A stretch of 64,000 nucleotides of DNA from Pseudomonas chlororaphis subsp. chlororaphis (GTDB lineage Bacteria > Pseudomonadota > Gammaproteobacteria > Pseudomonadales > Pseudomonadaceae). Below, in pieces: positions 28,900 through 40,274 of this stretch. The stretch is from contig NZ_CP027712.1 of NCBI RefSeq assembly GCF_003945765.1, positions 620,001 to 684,000 on the forward strand, written 5' to 3'. Every line of letters begins with the position of its first letter. The stretch's first letter is position 1. The notes beneath the pieces were generated by a model that was given only the letters and a program-made list of their open reading frames with translations, was not told where the DNA came from and ran no database searches. The position numbers were made by a program, and so were the translations under genes.

Positions 28900-29663
28900 G
28901 TCAGTTGGAAAAGATCTACGGCGTGCACGCTGTAGAAGCATTGCTGCGTCACCACCCCAAGCGCGTCAAGCAGATCTGGCTGGCCGAAGGCCGTAGCGAT
29001 CCGCGTGTACAGGTGCTGGTGGACCTGGCCGGGCAGAATCGCGTGGCGGTCGGTCAGGCCGAGCGTCGCGAAATGGACGCCTGGGTCGAAGGCGTTCACC
29101 AGGGCGTCGTGGCTGAAGTGAGTCCAAGCCAGGTCTGGGGCGAAGCGATGCTCGATGAGTTGCTCGACCGTACCGAGGGCGCGCCGCTGCTTCTCGTGCT
29201 GGACGGCGTGACCGACCCGCATAACCTTGGCGCCTGCCTGCGCACTGCCGATGCGGCCGGAGCACTGGCGGTGCTGGTGCCGAAAGACAAATCGGCGACC
29301 CTGACCCCGACCGTACGTAAGGTGGCGTGCGGCGCCGCGGAAGTGATTCCGCTGGTGGCCGTGACCAACCTCGCGCGCACCCTGGAAAAGCTCCAGCAGC
29401 GCGGCCTGTGGGTCGTTGGCACGGCTGGCGAAGCCGAGCAGGAACTGTATGACCAGGACCTGACCGGGCCGACCATCCTGATCATGGGCGCCGAAGGCAA
29501 GGGTATGCGTCGCCTCACCCGCGAGCATTGCGATTTCCTGGTGCGCCTGCCGATGGCCGGTAGCGTCAGCAGTCTCAACGTTTCGGTGGCTACCGGCGTG
29601 TGCCTGTTCGAAGCCACGCGCCAGCGTGCGGCCAAAGCCAAGAGCGCAGCCAGGAAGGCCTGA
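28896..29663 (+). CDS. rlmB: 23S rRNA (guanosine-2'-O-)-methyltransferase RlmB
   Basis: This 255-residue SPOUT methyltransferase modifies G2251 (E. coli numbering) of 23S rRNA. It has an N-terminal substrate-binding domain (KIYGVHAVEALLRHHPKRV) and a SpoU domain with DGVTDPHNLGACLRTADAAG, ILIMGAEGKGMRRL and LPMAGSVSSLNVSVATGV, which form the knotted SAM site. It is coupled to rnr, as in E. coli. Confidence 0.96.
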   Translation: MSQLEKIYGVHAVEALLRHHPKRVKQIWLAEGRSDPRVQVLVDLAGQNRVAVGQAERREMDAWVEGVHQGVVAEVSPSQVWGEAMLDELLDRTEGAPLLLVLDGVTDPHNLGACLRTADAAGALAVLVPKDKSATLTPTVRKVACGAAEVIPLVAVTNLARTLEKLQQRGLWVVGTAGEAEQELYDQDLTGPTILIMGAEGKGMRRLTREHCDFLVRLPMAGSVSSLNVSVATGVCLFEATRQRAAKAKSAARKA

Positions 29664-29677
29664 GTTTCCTCCCTCTA

Positions 29678-29702
29678 TGTAGGTGCGAGCTTGCTCGCGA
29701 TA
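29678..29702. repeat. Single REP half-element, class A
   Basis: TGTAGGTGCGAGCTTGCTCGCGAT matches the right arm of the paired elements at 60862 and 62161 with one change. No inverted partner is nearby. It follows rlmB. Confidence 0.65.
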
Positions 29703-29795
29703 GCGGCCCGACCGAGGTGCTGCAATCGTGAGCAGGCCTGTCTGGCAGGTTTGGCGCGCCCTGGCGCCCAGTTGTTCAAATAATCACCAATTGCC

Positions 29796-29824
29796 TTGCG
29801 CCGCTGTTCCCCCTTCTCTACAAT
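29796..29824 (+). promoter_or_regulatory. Promoter of the rpsF-rpsR operon
   Basis: TTGCGC at 29796-29801, a 17-nt spacer, TACAAT at 29819-29824. It gives a leader of about 115 nt before rpsF. Confidence 0.6.
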
Positions 29825-29864
29825 TGCGCCCCTTGCCGTTGCGGCAGGCGCATATGTGCCTATC

Positions 29865-29945
29865 TCTGAGGCAAGACACACAAGTGTCATTCACTCCTTG
29901 TCTGACCGCTTTTGAGCGGCAGGCTACAACCCGTAAGGAGCATTC
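29865..29945 (+). promoter_or_regulatory. Possible S6:S18 autoregulatory mRNA leader
   Basis: A hairpin CCGCT-TTTG-AGCGG at 29906-29919 is followed by ACAACCCGTAAGGAG leading into rpsF. S6 and S18 autoregulate their operons in many bacteria by binding a leader structure with a CCG-containing bulge. The match here is by position and general features only. Confidence 0.35.
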
Positions 29946-30371
29946 ATGCGTCATTACGAAATCATCTTTCTGGTCCACCCTGACCAGAGCGAGCAAGTCG
30001 GCGGCATGGTTGAGCGTTACACCAAGCTGATCGAAGAAGACGGCGGCAAAATCCACCGTCTGGAAGACTGGGGCCGTCGTCAACTGGCCTACGCAATCAA
30101 CAATGTTCACAAGGCTCACTACGTGATGCTGAACGTTGAGTGCACCGGTAAAGCCCTGGCTGAGCTGGAAGACAACTTCCGTTACAACGATGCTGTGATC
30201 CGTAACCTGGTCATCCGTCGCGAAGAAGCCATCACTGGCCAATCCGAGATGCTCAAGGCTGAAGAGAACCGCAGTGAGCGCCGTGAGCGTCGTGACCGTC
30301 CTGAGCATTCTGACAGCGCCGATGGCGATGACAGCGATAACAGCGACGCCAGCGATAACGCTGACGAGTAA
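29946..30371 (+). CDS. rpsF: 30S ribosomal protein S6
   Basis: This 141-residue protein starts [18 protein letters not shown] and has the canonical ferredoxin-like S6 fold (1-100). It ends in a charged tail rich in Arg/Glu and then in Asp/Ser/Asn ([19 protein letters not shown]). Other bacterial S6 proteins receive glutamates there from RimK; here an acidic tail is partly encoded. It is first in the rpsF-rpsR-DUF2232-rplI operon. Confidence 0.98.
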   Translation: MRHYEIIFLVHPDQSEQVGGMVERYTKLIEEDGGKIHRLEDWGRRQLAYAINNVHKAHYVMLNVECTGKALAELEDNFRYNDAVIRNLVIRREEAITGQSEMLKAEENRSERRERRDRPEHSDSADGDDSDNSDASDNADE

Positions 30372-30399
30372 TCCACGGACCTTTTGAGGAGCCAATTAC

Positions 30400-30630
30400 A
30401 TGGCACGTTTCTTCCGTCGTCGTAAATTCTGCCGCTTCACCGCTGAAGACGTGAAAGAGATCGATTACAAAGATCTCAACACTCTGAAAGCCTACGTATC
30501 CGAGACCGGCAAAATCGTTCCAAGCCGTATCACCGGTACCAAAGCTCGTTATCAGCGTCAGCTGGCCACCGCTATCAAGCGCGCCCGCTTCCTGGCCCTG
30601 CTGGCCTACACCGACAGCCACGGCCGCTGA
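30400..30630 (+). CDS. rpsR: 30S ribosomal protein S18
   Basis: This 76-residue protein has the standard S18 core [19 protein letters not shown] and the basic [19 protein letters not shown] helix that binds 16S rRNA next to S6. TGAGGAG precedes the ATG. The N-terminal CRRK zinc-ribbon cysteines of some S18 proteins are reduced here to [10 protein letters not shown], the usual gammaproteobacterial form. Confidence 0.98.
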
Positions 30631-30666
30631 GACCGGGCAGTCGACAAGTAGTAAGGGATTGAATGC

Positions 30667-31566
30667 ATGCGCGCCTTAGCTGAGTTCATCATGCGCGGCC
30701 GTATGCAGGCCACTCTGGTAGTGGCCGGATGTGCGGCATTGCCGTTGTTGTATTGGTTGGGTGCTGCTGCGGGAAGCCTGGTGCTCCTGCGGCGCGGCTT
30801 GAGCGACGCCCTTGGTGTCCTCGCCCTGGGATTGCTGCCGGCATTGTTCTGGTGGCTGTATTCCGATGATCCACGCGCACTCATGGTGTTGCTCGGGTCT
30901 TCGGGCCTTGCGTTGGTTTTGCGCGCAAGCGAATCCTGGAACCGTGTGCTGCTGGTCAGCATAGCGCTGGGCCTGGTGTTTGCTGGAGTGCTGGGTGTGG
31001 CTTACCGCCCTCAGATCGAGATGCTCTCGCAGGAGTTGGTAAAAATCCTGCCGCTGGCCCTCGGTGATCTCTACCAGCAACTGTCGGTTGAAGAGCGGGC
31101 TCGTCTCGCCTCACTGATTGCACCGGTCCTGACCGGCCTGATTGCGGCTTTGTTGCAGGTCGTCAGTGTGCTGAGCCTGATTGTCGGGCGCTACTGGCAG
31201 GCGTTGTTGTACAACCCGGGTGGTTTTGGGCGCGAGTTTCGCGCTATCAAGCTCCCGCTGGGACTGGCGATGTTGCTGCTGGCCTGCATGCTGCTGGGAC
31301 CGAACCTCGGTCCACAGATGGCGATGCTGACGCCGTTGTGCAGCGTACCGCTGGTGTTCGCCGGGCTGGCCCTGATTCACGGGCTGGTGGCGCAAGGGCG
31401 ACTGGCCAGGTTCTGGCTGGTGGGGTTGTACGTAACGCTGTTGCTGTTTATGCAGCTGATCTATCCGTTGCTCGTGGTGTTGGCCATAGTCGACAGCCTG
31501 ATTGATTTTCGCGGTCGTTCGGCGCCGAAAGACGCCGATAACGGTCCTGCGAACGGTGAAGGTTAA
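30667..31566 (+). CDS. DUF2232 / YybS-like membrane protein
   Basis: This 299-residue integral membrane protein has eight or so hydrophobic segments and almost no soluble region. It sits between rpsR and rplI, a position held by DUF2232 proteins in many bacteria, and its hydrophobic profile agrees. No catalytic motif is recognised and the function is unknown. It may relate to the ECF-transporter S-component fold suggested for the family. AAGGGA lies upstream of the ATG. Confidence 0.85.
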   Translation: MRALAEFIMRGRMQATLVVAGCAALPLLYWLGAAAGSLVLLRRGLSDALGVLALGLLPALFWWLYSDDPRALMVLLGSSGLALVLRASESWNRVLLVSIALGLVFAGVLGVAYRPQIEMLSQELVKILPLALGDLYQQLSVEERARLASLIAPVLTGLIAALLQVVSVLSLIVGRYWQALLYNPGGFGREFRAIKLPLGLAMLLLACMLLGPNLGPQMAMLTPLCSVPLVFAGLALIHGLVAQGRLARFWLVGLYVTLLLFMQLIYPLLVVLAIVDSLIDFRGRSAPKDADNGPANGEG

Positions 31567-31587
31567 AAGTTAAGAGGTTATTACCAA

Positions 31588-32034
31588 ATGGAACTGATCC
31601 TGCTGGAAAAAATCGCCAACCTGGGCAACCTGGGCGATAAGGTAAACGTTAAGGCCGGTTACGGCCGTAACTACCTGCTGCCTTTCGGCAAAGCCACCGC
31701 TGCTACCGCTGCCAACCTGGCTGCGTTCGAAGCGCGTCGTGCCGAGCTGGAAAAACTGGCTGCAGAGAAAAAGGCTTCTGCCGAAACTCGCGCTGCCCAA
31801 CTGGCTGAGCTGGAAGTGACTATCACTGCCACCGCTGGTGACGAAGGCAAGCTGTTCGGTTCGATCGGCACCCACGACATCGCTGATGCACTGACCGCCT
31901 CCGGCGTTGAAGTTGCAAAAAGCGAAGTTCGTCTGCCGAACGGCACCATCCGCAACGTAGGTGAATTCGACGTAGCCGTGCACCTGCACGCTGAAGTTGA
32001 AGCCACCGTACGCGTTGTCGTGGTAGCAGCTTAA
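31588..32034 (+). CDS. rplI: 50S ribosomal protein L9
   Basis: This 148-residue two-domain protein has the N-terminal rRNA-binding domain [20 protein letters not shown] with [13 protein letters not shown], a long connecting helix (about 40-75) and a C-terminal domain (about 80-148). It is last in the S6 operon and followed by a terminator. Confidence 0.98.
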   Translation: MELILLEKIANLGNLGDKVNVKAGYGRNYLLPFGKATAATAANLAAFEARRAELEKLAAEKKASAETRAAQLAELEVTITATAGDEGKLFGSIGTHDIADALTASGVEVAKSEVRLPNGTIRNVGEFDVAVHLHAEVEATVRVVVVAA

Positions 32035-32079
32035 GCAGTACTTGTCGGCTGGCACCCTCGGGAGCTAGCCGGTAACATC

Positions 32080-32117
32080 GGGCACGATCCTGTTTACAGG
32101 TCGTGCCCTTTGTCTTT
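32080..32117 (+). terminator. Terminator after rplI
   Basis: GGGCACGA, loop TCCTGTTTACAGG (which can itself pair), TCGTGCCC then TTTGTCTTTCT. It separates the S6 operon from dnaB. Confidence 0.8.
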
Positions 32118-32168
32118 CTGTACCCTCAGTTTTTCAAACCCCTGCTTTTCCTAAAAAACCAAGTGGCC

Positions 32169-33566
32169 ATGAACGATATCTCCGCTCCCGAGCAATACGA
32201 TCTGCAAACCGCTGCCCTGAAGGTGCCGCCACATTCCATCGAGGCCGAACAGGCCGTGCTCGGTGGTCTGATGCTGGACAACAACGCCTGGGAGCGGGTG
32301 CTCGATCAAGTCTCCGACGGCGATTTCTATCGACATGACCATCGCCTGATCTTCCGTGCGATCGCCAAGCTGGCCGATCAGAACATGCCAATCGACGTCG
32401 TGACCCTGTCCGAACAGCTGGACAAGGAAGGTCAGACGTCCCAGGTCGGTGGCCTGGGCTACCTGGGTGAACTGGCGAAGAACACGCCGTCGGTGGCCAA
32501 CATCAAGGCTTATGCGCAGATCGTTCGCCAGCGCGCCACCCTGCGCCAGCTGATCGGCATCAGCACCGAGATCGCCGACAGCGCCTTCAACCCCGAAGGC
32601 CGCACCGCCGAAGAGATTCTCGACGAAGCCGAACGGCAGATCTTCCAGATCGCCGAAGCGCGTCCGAAGACCGGCGGGCCAGTGGGCGTCAACGAGTTGC
32701 TGACCAAGGCCATCGACCGCATCGACACCCTGTTCAACACCGACAACGCCATCACCGGCCTTTCCACCGGCTACACCGACCTCGACGAGAAGACCAGCGG
32801 CCTGCAGCCTGCCGACCTGATCATCGTCGCCGGTCGTCCGTCCATGGGTAAGACCACCTTTGCCATGAACCTGGTGGAAAACGCCGTACTGCGCAGCGAC
32901 AAGGCGGTGCTGGTGTACTCCCTCGAGATGCCAGGCGAATCGCTGATCATGCGTATGTTGTCGTCCCTCGGCCGTATCGACCAGACCAAGGTGCGTTCCG
33001 GCCAGCTGGAAGACGACGACTGGCCGCGCCTGACCTCGGCGGTCAACCTGCTCAACGACCGCAAGCTGTTCATCGACGACACCGCCGGTATCAGCCCTTC
33101 GGAAATGCGCGCGCGGACCCGCCGCCTGGTGCGTGAGCACGGCGACATCGCCCTGATCATGATCGACTACCTGCAGTTGATGCAGATCCCGGGTTCCAGC
33201 GGCGACAACCGGACCAACGAGATTTCCGAGATCTCCCGTTCCCTCAAGGCCCTGGCCAAGGAATTCAACTGCCCGGTAGTGGCCCTGTCCCAGCTCAACC
33301 GCTCCCTCGAGCAGCGCCCGAACAAGCGCCCGGTAAACTCCGACTTGCGCGAATCCGGAGCGATCGAGCAGGACGCCGACGTCATCATGTTCGTGTACCG
33401 GGACGAGGTGTATCACCCCGAGACCGAGCACAAGGGCATTGCCGAGATCATCATCGGCAAGCAGCGGAACGGCCCCATCGGCTTTATCCGCCTGGCGTTC
33501 ATCGGCAAGTACACCCGCTTCGAGAACCTCGCGCCGGGCAGCTACAACTTCGACGACGACGAATAA
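32169..33566 (+). CDS. dnaB: Replicative DNA helicase DnaB
   Basis: This 465-residue hexameric helicase has an N-terminal primase-interacting domain (about 20-125; PPHSIEAEQAVLGGLMLDN) and a RecA-like helicase domain (about 195-460). Walker A is AGRPSMGKTTFAMN and Walker B lies in IALIMIDYLQLM, followed by LSQLNRSLEQR and the DLRESGAIEQDADVIMFVYR segment. The ATG at 32169 gives the standard N-terminus; a GTG two codons earlier is possible. No intein is present. Confidence 0.98.
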   Translation: MNDISAPEQYDLQTAALKVPPHSIEAEQAVLGGLMLDNNAWERVLDQVSDGDFYRHDHRLIFRAIAKLADQNMPIDVVTLSEQLDKEGQTSQVGGLGYLGELAKNTPSVANIKAYAQIVRQRATLRQLIGISTEIADSAFNPEGRTAEEILDEAERQIFQIAEARPKTGGPVGVNELLTKAIDRIDTLFNTDNAITGLSTGYTDLDEKTSGLQPADLIIVAGRPSMGKTTFAMNLVENAVLRSDKAVLVYSLEMPGESLIMRMLSSLGRIDQTKVRSGQLEDDDWPRLTSAVNLLNDRKLFIDDTAGISPSEMRARTRRLVREHGDIALIMIDYLQLMQIPGSSGDNRTNEISEISRSLKALAKEFNCPVVALSQLNRSLEQRPNKRPVNSDLRESGAIEQDADVIMFVYRDEVYHPETEHKGIAEIIIGKQRNGPIGFIRLAFIGKYTRFENLAPGSYNFDDDE

Positions 33567-33572
33567 ACAGCC

Positions 33573-33677
33573 GTAGCCGCTGCCGCAGGCTGCGACAAGG
33601 GCCGCAGGACCTTCGTTCGATTGGTGAGCGTTGCGTCTGCCGCGCAGCCGATCGCAGTCTGCGACAGCGGCCACAGG
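33573..33677. repeat. Class B palindromic element, copy 1
   Basis: GTAGCCGCTGCCGCAGGCTGCGA at the left is mirrored by TCGCAGTCTGCGACAGCGGCCAC at the right. It follows the dnaB stop by 6 bp. The right arm is the most diverged in the set. Confidence 0.75.
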
Positions 33678-33792
33678 CCACCGATTTCCGACCATAGTCG
33701 TCGGAATTGGTTATTTTTTGTGCTATATTCCGCGCCCGCGAATTTCTCTGTAAATAAACGCGCCCTCATCTACACCTATACCGGTCATCGAC

Positions 33793-36093
<2,301 letters not shown>

Positions 36094-36125
36094 GGCCACT
36101 GCTGTCCGGACACAACGGCACAGAC

Positions 36126-36153
36126 ACAACGCCAACCCCAGGGTTGGCGTTGT
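36126..36153 (+). terminator. Terminator-like hairpin after ygiQ
   Basis: ACAACGCCAACCC and GGGTTGGCGTTGT form a perfect 13-bp inverted repeat with a 2-nt centre. The T-tail is weak. Confidence 0.65.
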
Positions 36154-36219
36154 GCATTTCGCCGTTCGGGTTTGTTAAGGTGCGCCCCCAGGATTGGCAT
36201 CAACTCAAGGAAGCGCCGC

Positions 36220-36738
36220 GTGTTACGTCGCCGGAAAACCCCGCAACAACGGCAGGTCGAAGACCGGCTGCTACGCCTCAAGACCGCCGAATGGCTCGCC
36301 TGGCAGCCCTATGTGCGGCGTTTCGGGGTGATTCATATCGCGGTGATGATGACGACGGTCTTCAGCATCTCGCTGACCGCCGCGCAGGTGCCCCATCTGT
36401 ATTTCCCCCGTGACTTCCAGGTCGCCAACTACGCCGCGATGGCCATGCTGGGCGCTGGGCTGCTGATGAGCCTGTGTTTCCTGCTGGTGATCCGCGGCTA
36501 CCCGCGCGGCGTCTGGGCCTTGTTCGGCGCGTTGGTGTTCTGCCTGGCATGCGCGCTGCTGGTCCTGCTGGACTCCCGCCAGCGACTGTTCCCGGCCTTT
36601 GTCCTGTGCATTCCCCTGGCCGGGCTGTACCTGATGAGCACCCGGCGCTACCAGCGCGGGCTCAAGGTGCTGCAAGTGGCGGCACGCAAACGCCGGCGCC
36701 TGCAGCGACTGGAAGCCGGCCTGAAGCGGGTGCGCTGA
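36220..36738 (+). CDS. Hypothetical four-helix membrane protein
   Basis: This 172-residue protein has a basic N-terminus (MLRRRKTPQQRQVEDRLL), about four transmembrane segments (about 33-53, 67-92, 97-117, 122-140) and a strongly basic C-terminal tail rich in Arg. I chose the GTG at 36220 because AAGGA lies 7 nt upstream; the frame is open a further 16 codons. I recognise no family. It is separated from the next operon by 173 bp. Confidence 0.7.
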   Translation: MLRRRKTPQQRQVEDRLLRLKTAEWLAWQPYVRRFGVIHIAVMMTTVFSISLTAAQVPHLYFPRDFQVANYAAMAMLGAGLLMSLCFLLVIRGYPRGVWALFGALVFCLACALLVLLDSRQRLFPAFVLCIPLAGLYLMSTRRYQRGLKVLQVAARKRRRLQRLEAGLKRVR

Positions 36739-36911
36739 CCGCCGGTTACATCCTGTCGCCACATTTATGTGCAACCCTGCGCACGCCGAAGCACGCGCCG
36801 CTCGCTTTTGGTGCTGTACTGCCCACAGCCGTTGGGGAAAGCCCCGGGACTGGTGCTCTGGCATAAGTCTTGCGCGCTTTCGTGTACGTTCAGGCCCGCA
36901 GGAGGCACGCC

Positions 36912-39900
36912 GTGTCGATCCATGTCGCATTGCACCATGTCACGCATTACCGCTACGACCGCGCGGTCGAACTCGGCCCACAGATCGTTCGCCTGCGTCC
37001 GGCGGCCCATAGCCGTACGCGGATTCTCTCCTATACGCTGAAAGTTCAGCCCGAGCAGCATTTCATCAACTGGCAGCAGGACCCCCAGGGCAACTACCTG
37101 GCGCGCCTGGTCTTCCCGGAGAAGACCGACGAGCTGCGGATCGAAGTCGATCTGCTGGCGGAGATGGCGGTGTTCAATCCGTTCGATTTCTTCCTCGAGC
37201 CCTACGCCGAGAAAATCCCCTTCGCCTATGCCGCCGACGAGCAGCGCGAGCTGGCGCCTTACCTGGAAACCCTGCCACTGACGCCGAAGTTCAAGGCGTA
37301 CCTCGAGGGCATCGACCGCACGCCGATACCGGCGGTGGATTTCCTGGTGGCCCTGAACCAGCGCCTGAGCGAAGACATCGGCTACCTGATCCGCATGGAG
37401 CCCGGCGTGCAGACGCCGGAGCAGACCCTGGACAAGGCTTCCGGCTCCTGCCGCGACTCCGCCTGGCTGCTGGTGCAGCTGCTGCGCAACCTGGGGCTGG
37501 CCGCGCGCTTTGTTTCCGGCTACCTGATCCAGCTGACCGCCGACGTCAAATCCCTCGACGGCCCGTCCGGCACCGAGGTCGATTTCACCGACCTGCACGC
37601 CTGGTGCGAGGTGTACTTGCCCGGCGCCGGCTGGATCGGCCTGGACGCCACTTCCGGGCTGTTTGCCGGGGAAGGCCATATCCCGTTGGCCTGCAGCCCC
37701 GATCCGTCCTCGGCGGCGCCGATCAGCGGCCTGGTGGAGCCTTGTGAATGCGAGTTCGGCCACGAGATGTCGGTGGAGCGGGTCTGGGAAGCGCCGCGGG
37801 TCACCAAGCCCTACACCGAGGAGCAATGGCTGGCGATCCAGGCCCTGGGCCGGCAGATCGATGCCGACCTGCTGGCGGGCGACGTGCGCCTGACCATGGG
37901 CGGCGAGCCGACCTTCGTCTCGATCGACGACCCGGATGGCGCCGAATGGAACACCGCGGCTCTCGGGCCGAACAAGCGCCGGTTGTCCGCCGAGCTGTTC
38001 CAGCGCATGCGCAACCACTACGCGCCCAAGGGCCTGGTGCACTTTGGCCAGGGCAAGTGGTACCCGGGCGAGCAATTGCCGCGCTGGTCGCTGAACTGCT
38101 ACTGGCGCCGCGACGGCGTGCCGATCTGGCACAACGCCGCGCTGATTGCCGACGAGCATGAAGACTATGGCGCCGACAGCGAGCTGGCCGGGCGTTTCCT
38201 CGCCAGCGTCGCCGAACGCTTGAAGCTGCCCGCGCGCTTTGTATTCCCGGCCTACGAAGACAATTTCTACTACCTGTGGCGTGAAGGCACCTTGCCGCAG
38301 AACGTCAGCGCCGAGGATTCGCGGCTGGCGGACGAGCTGGAGCGGGCGCGCCTGCGCAAGGTGTTCAGCCAGGGCCTGGACAAGGTCATCGGCCAGGTCC
38401 TGCCGCTGGCCCGTACCGCCAGGGGCGACCAGTGGCAGAGCGGCCGCTGGTACCTGCGCGATACCCATTGCCGGTTGATCCCGGGGGATTCGCCCCTGGG
38501 CTATCGCCTGCCGCTGGCGTCCCAGCCCTGGGTGACGGCGGCGGAGTATCCCTATGTGCACCCCACCGACCCGAACCAGGAGCTGCCCGAGCTGCCGGAC
38601 AGCGCGCAACTGCGCGAACACGGCGAAGCGGCCGCAGCCGATGAGCGGGTGCCGCAGATCGACCAGTCCGCCGACTGGCTGACCCGCACCGCCTTCTGCG
38701 CCGAGGCGCGGGGCGGGCGCTTGTACCTGTTCATGCCGCCCCTGGAGCGCCTGGAGGATTACCTGGAACTGGTCAGCGCCATCGAGGCCACCGCCGAGGA
38801 GCTGCATTGCCCGGTGCTGCTGGAGGGCTACGAGCCGCCGAGCGATCCGCGCCTGAGCAACTTCCGCGTCACCCCCGATCCGGGTGTGATCGAGGTCAAC
38901 GTGCAGCCGTCCGCCAGTTGGGACGAGCTGGTGGAGCGCACCGAATTCCTCTACGAGGAGGCCCGGCAGACCCGCCTCACCACCGAGAAATTCATGATCG
39001 ACGGGCGCCATACCGGCACCGGCGGCGGCAACCACTTCGTATTGGGTGGCGCGACGCCGGCGGATTCGCCGTTCCTGCGCCGGCCGGACCTGTTGCGCAG
39101 CCTGATCAGCTACTGGCACAACCATCCATCGTTGTCCTATCTGTTCTCCGGGCTGTTCATCGGCCCCACCTCCCAGGCGCCGCGGGTCGACGAGGCGCGC
39201 AACGATGCGTTGTACGAGCTGGAAATCGCCTTCGCGCAGATGCCCGAACCGGGCGAGGAGTGCCCGCCATGGCTGGTCGACCGGCTGCTGCGCAACCTGT
39301 TGATCGACGTCACCGGCAACACTCACCGTGCCGAGTTCTGTATCGACAAGCTGTACTCGCCGGATGGCGCTACAGGCCGCCTGGGCCTGCTGGAACTGCG
39401 CGCCTTTGAAATGCCGCCCCATGCGCGCATGAGCCTGGCCCAGCAACTGTTGCTGCGGGCCTTGGTGGCGCGCTTCTGGCGCGAGCCCTACGCACCGGCC
39501 AAGCTGGCGCGCTGGGGCACCGAGCTGCACGACCGCTTTCTGTTGCCGCACTTCATCGAGCAGGACTTCGCCGATGTCATTGTCGAGCTCAACGCCGCCG
39601 GCTACCCGTTGCGGGCCGAGTGGTTCGCCGCGCACCTGGAGTTCCGTTTCCCCAAGGTCGGCGATTATGCGGTCGGCGGTGTCGAGCTAGAGTTGCGCCA
39701 GGCCCTGGAGCCTTGGCACGTGTTGGGGGAGGAGGGCTCCGCTGGCGGCACGGTGCGTTATGTCGACTCGTCGCTGGAGCGCTTGCAGGTCAAGCTCACC
39801 GGGCTGGCGCCGCAGCGCTACCTGTTGACCTGCAACGGTGTTGCGGTGCCGCTGCAGCCCACTGGGCGAGTCGGGGAGTTCGTCGCCGGGGTGCGCTACC

Positions 39901-40187
39901 GGGCCTGGCAGCCGTTCAACTGCCTGCAACCGACCATCCCGGTGCACGCACCGCTGGTGTTCGACCTGCTCGACACCTGGATGCAGCGTTCCCTGGGCGG
40001 TTGCCAATACCATGTGGCCCACCCGGGCGGGCGCAACTACGACAGCCTGCCGGTGAATGCCAACGAAGCCGAAAGCCGGCGCATGGCGCGCTTCTTCCGC
40101 CTGGGGCATAGCCCCGGCACCTTGTCGGTGCCGGGCCTGACGATCAACGACGAGTTGCCGATGACACTCGATTTGCGACGTTTCTAA
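36912..40187 (+). CDS. Large transglutaminase-like protein with DUF2126 region
   Basis: This 1091-residue cytoplasmic protein begins with a bacterial transglutaminase N-terminal beta domain (about 1-85), followed by a transglutaminase-like cysteine hydrolase core with the triad Cys180 (GSCRDSAW), His229 (DLHAWCEVY) and Asp245 (GLDATSG). The remaining 800 residues are the DUF2126 region ([54 protein letters not shown]), likely an amidoligase/COOH-NH2 ligase-like fold. The GTG at 36912 has AGGAGG 8 nt upstream. It is the first gene of a three-gene operon, probably for making or modifying an unknown peptide. Confidence 0.88.
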   Translation: MSIHVALHHVTHYRYDRAVELGPQIVRLRPAAHSRTRILSYTLKVQPEQHFINWQQDPQGNYLARLVFPEKTDELRIEVDLLAEMAVFNPFDFFLEPYAEKIPFAYAADEQRELAPYLETLPLTPKFKAYLEGIDRTPIPAVDFLVALNQRLSEDIGYLIRMEPGVQTPEQTLDKASGSCRDSAWLLVQLLRNLGLAARFVSGYLIQLTADVKSLDGPSGTEVDFTDLHAWCEVYLPGAGWIGLDATSGLFAGEGHIPLACSPDPSSAAPISGLVEPCECEFGHEMSVERVWEAPRVTKPYTEEQWLAIQALGRQIDADLLAGDVRLTMGGEPTFVSIDDPDGAEWNTAALGPNKRRLSAELFQRMRNHYAPKGLVHFGQGKWYPGEQLPRWSLNCYWRRDGVPIWHNAALIADEHEDYGADSELAGRFLASVAERLKLPARFVFPAYEDNFYYLWREGTLPQNVSAEDSRLADELERARLRKVFSQGLDKVIGQVLPLARTARGDQWQSGRWYLRDTHCRLIPGDSPLGYRLPLASQPWVTAAEYPYVHPTDPNQELPELPDSAQLREHGEAAAADERVPQIDQSADWLTRTAFCAEARGGRLYLFMPPLERLEDYLELVSAIEATAEELHCPVLLEGYEPPSDPRLSNFRVTPDPGVIEVNVQPSASWDELVERTEFLYEEARQTRLTTEKFMIDGRHTGTGGGNHFVLGGATPADSPFLRRPDLLRSLISYWHNHPSLSYLFSGLFIGPTSQAPRVDEARNDALYELEIAFAQMPEPGEECPPWLVDRLLRNLLIDVTGNTHRAEFCIDKLYSPDGATGRLGLLELRAFEMPPHARMSLAQQLLLRALVARFWREPYAPAKLARWGTELHDRFLLPHFIEQDFADVIVELNAAGYPLRAEWFAAHLEFRFPKVGDYAVGGVELELRQALEPWHVLGEEGSAGGTVRYVDSSLERLQVKLTGLAPQRYLLTCNGVAVPLQPTGRVGEFVAGVRYRAWQPFNCLQPTIPVHAPLVFDLLDTWMQRSLGGCQYHVAHPGGRNYDSLPVNANEAESRRMARFFRLGHSPGTLSVPGLTINDELPMTLDLRRF

Positions 40188-40196
40188 AGCAGACGC

Positions 40197-40227
40197 GACG
40201 TCCGGATGTTTCGCATATCCGGGCGTC
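40197..40227 (+). other. Intercistronic hairpin in the ATP-grasp operon
   Basis: GACGTCCGGAT and ATCCGGGCGTC form an 11-bp stem with one G-T pair. No T-run follows, so it looks like a processing or stabilising structure, not a full terminator. Confidence 0.5.
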
Positions 40228-40274
40228 ATGTGTCTGCGTTAATCTGACTTACCTTGCCGTCTGCCGAGCTTTCC

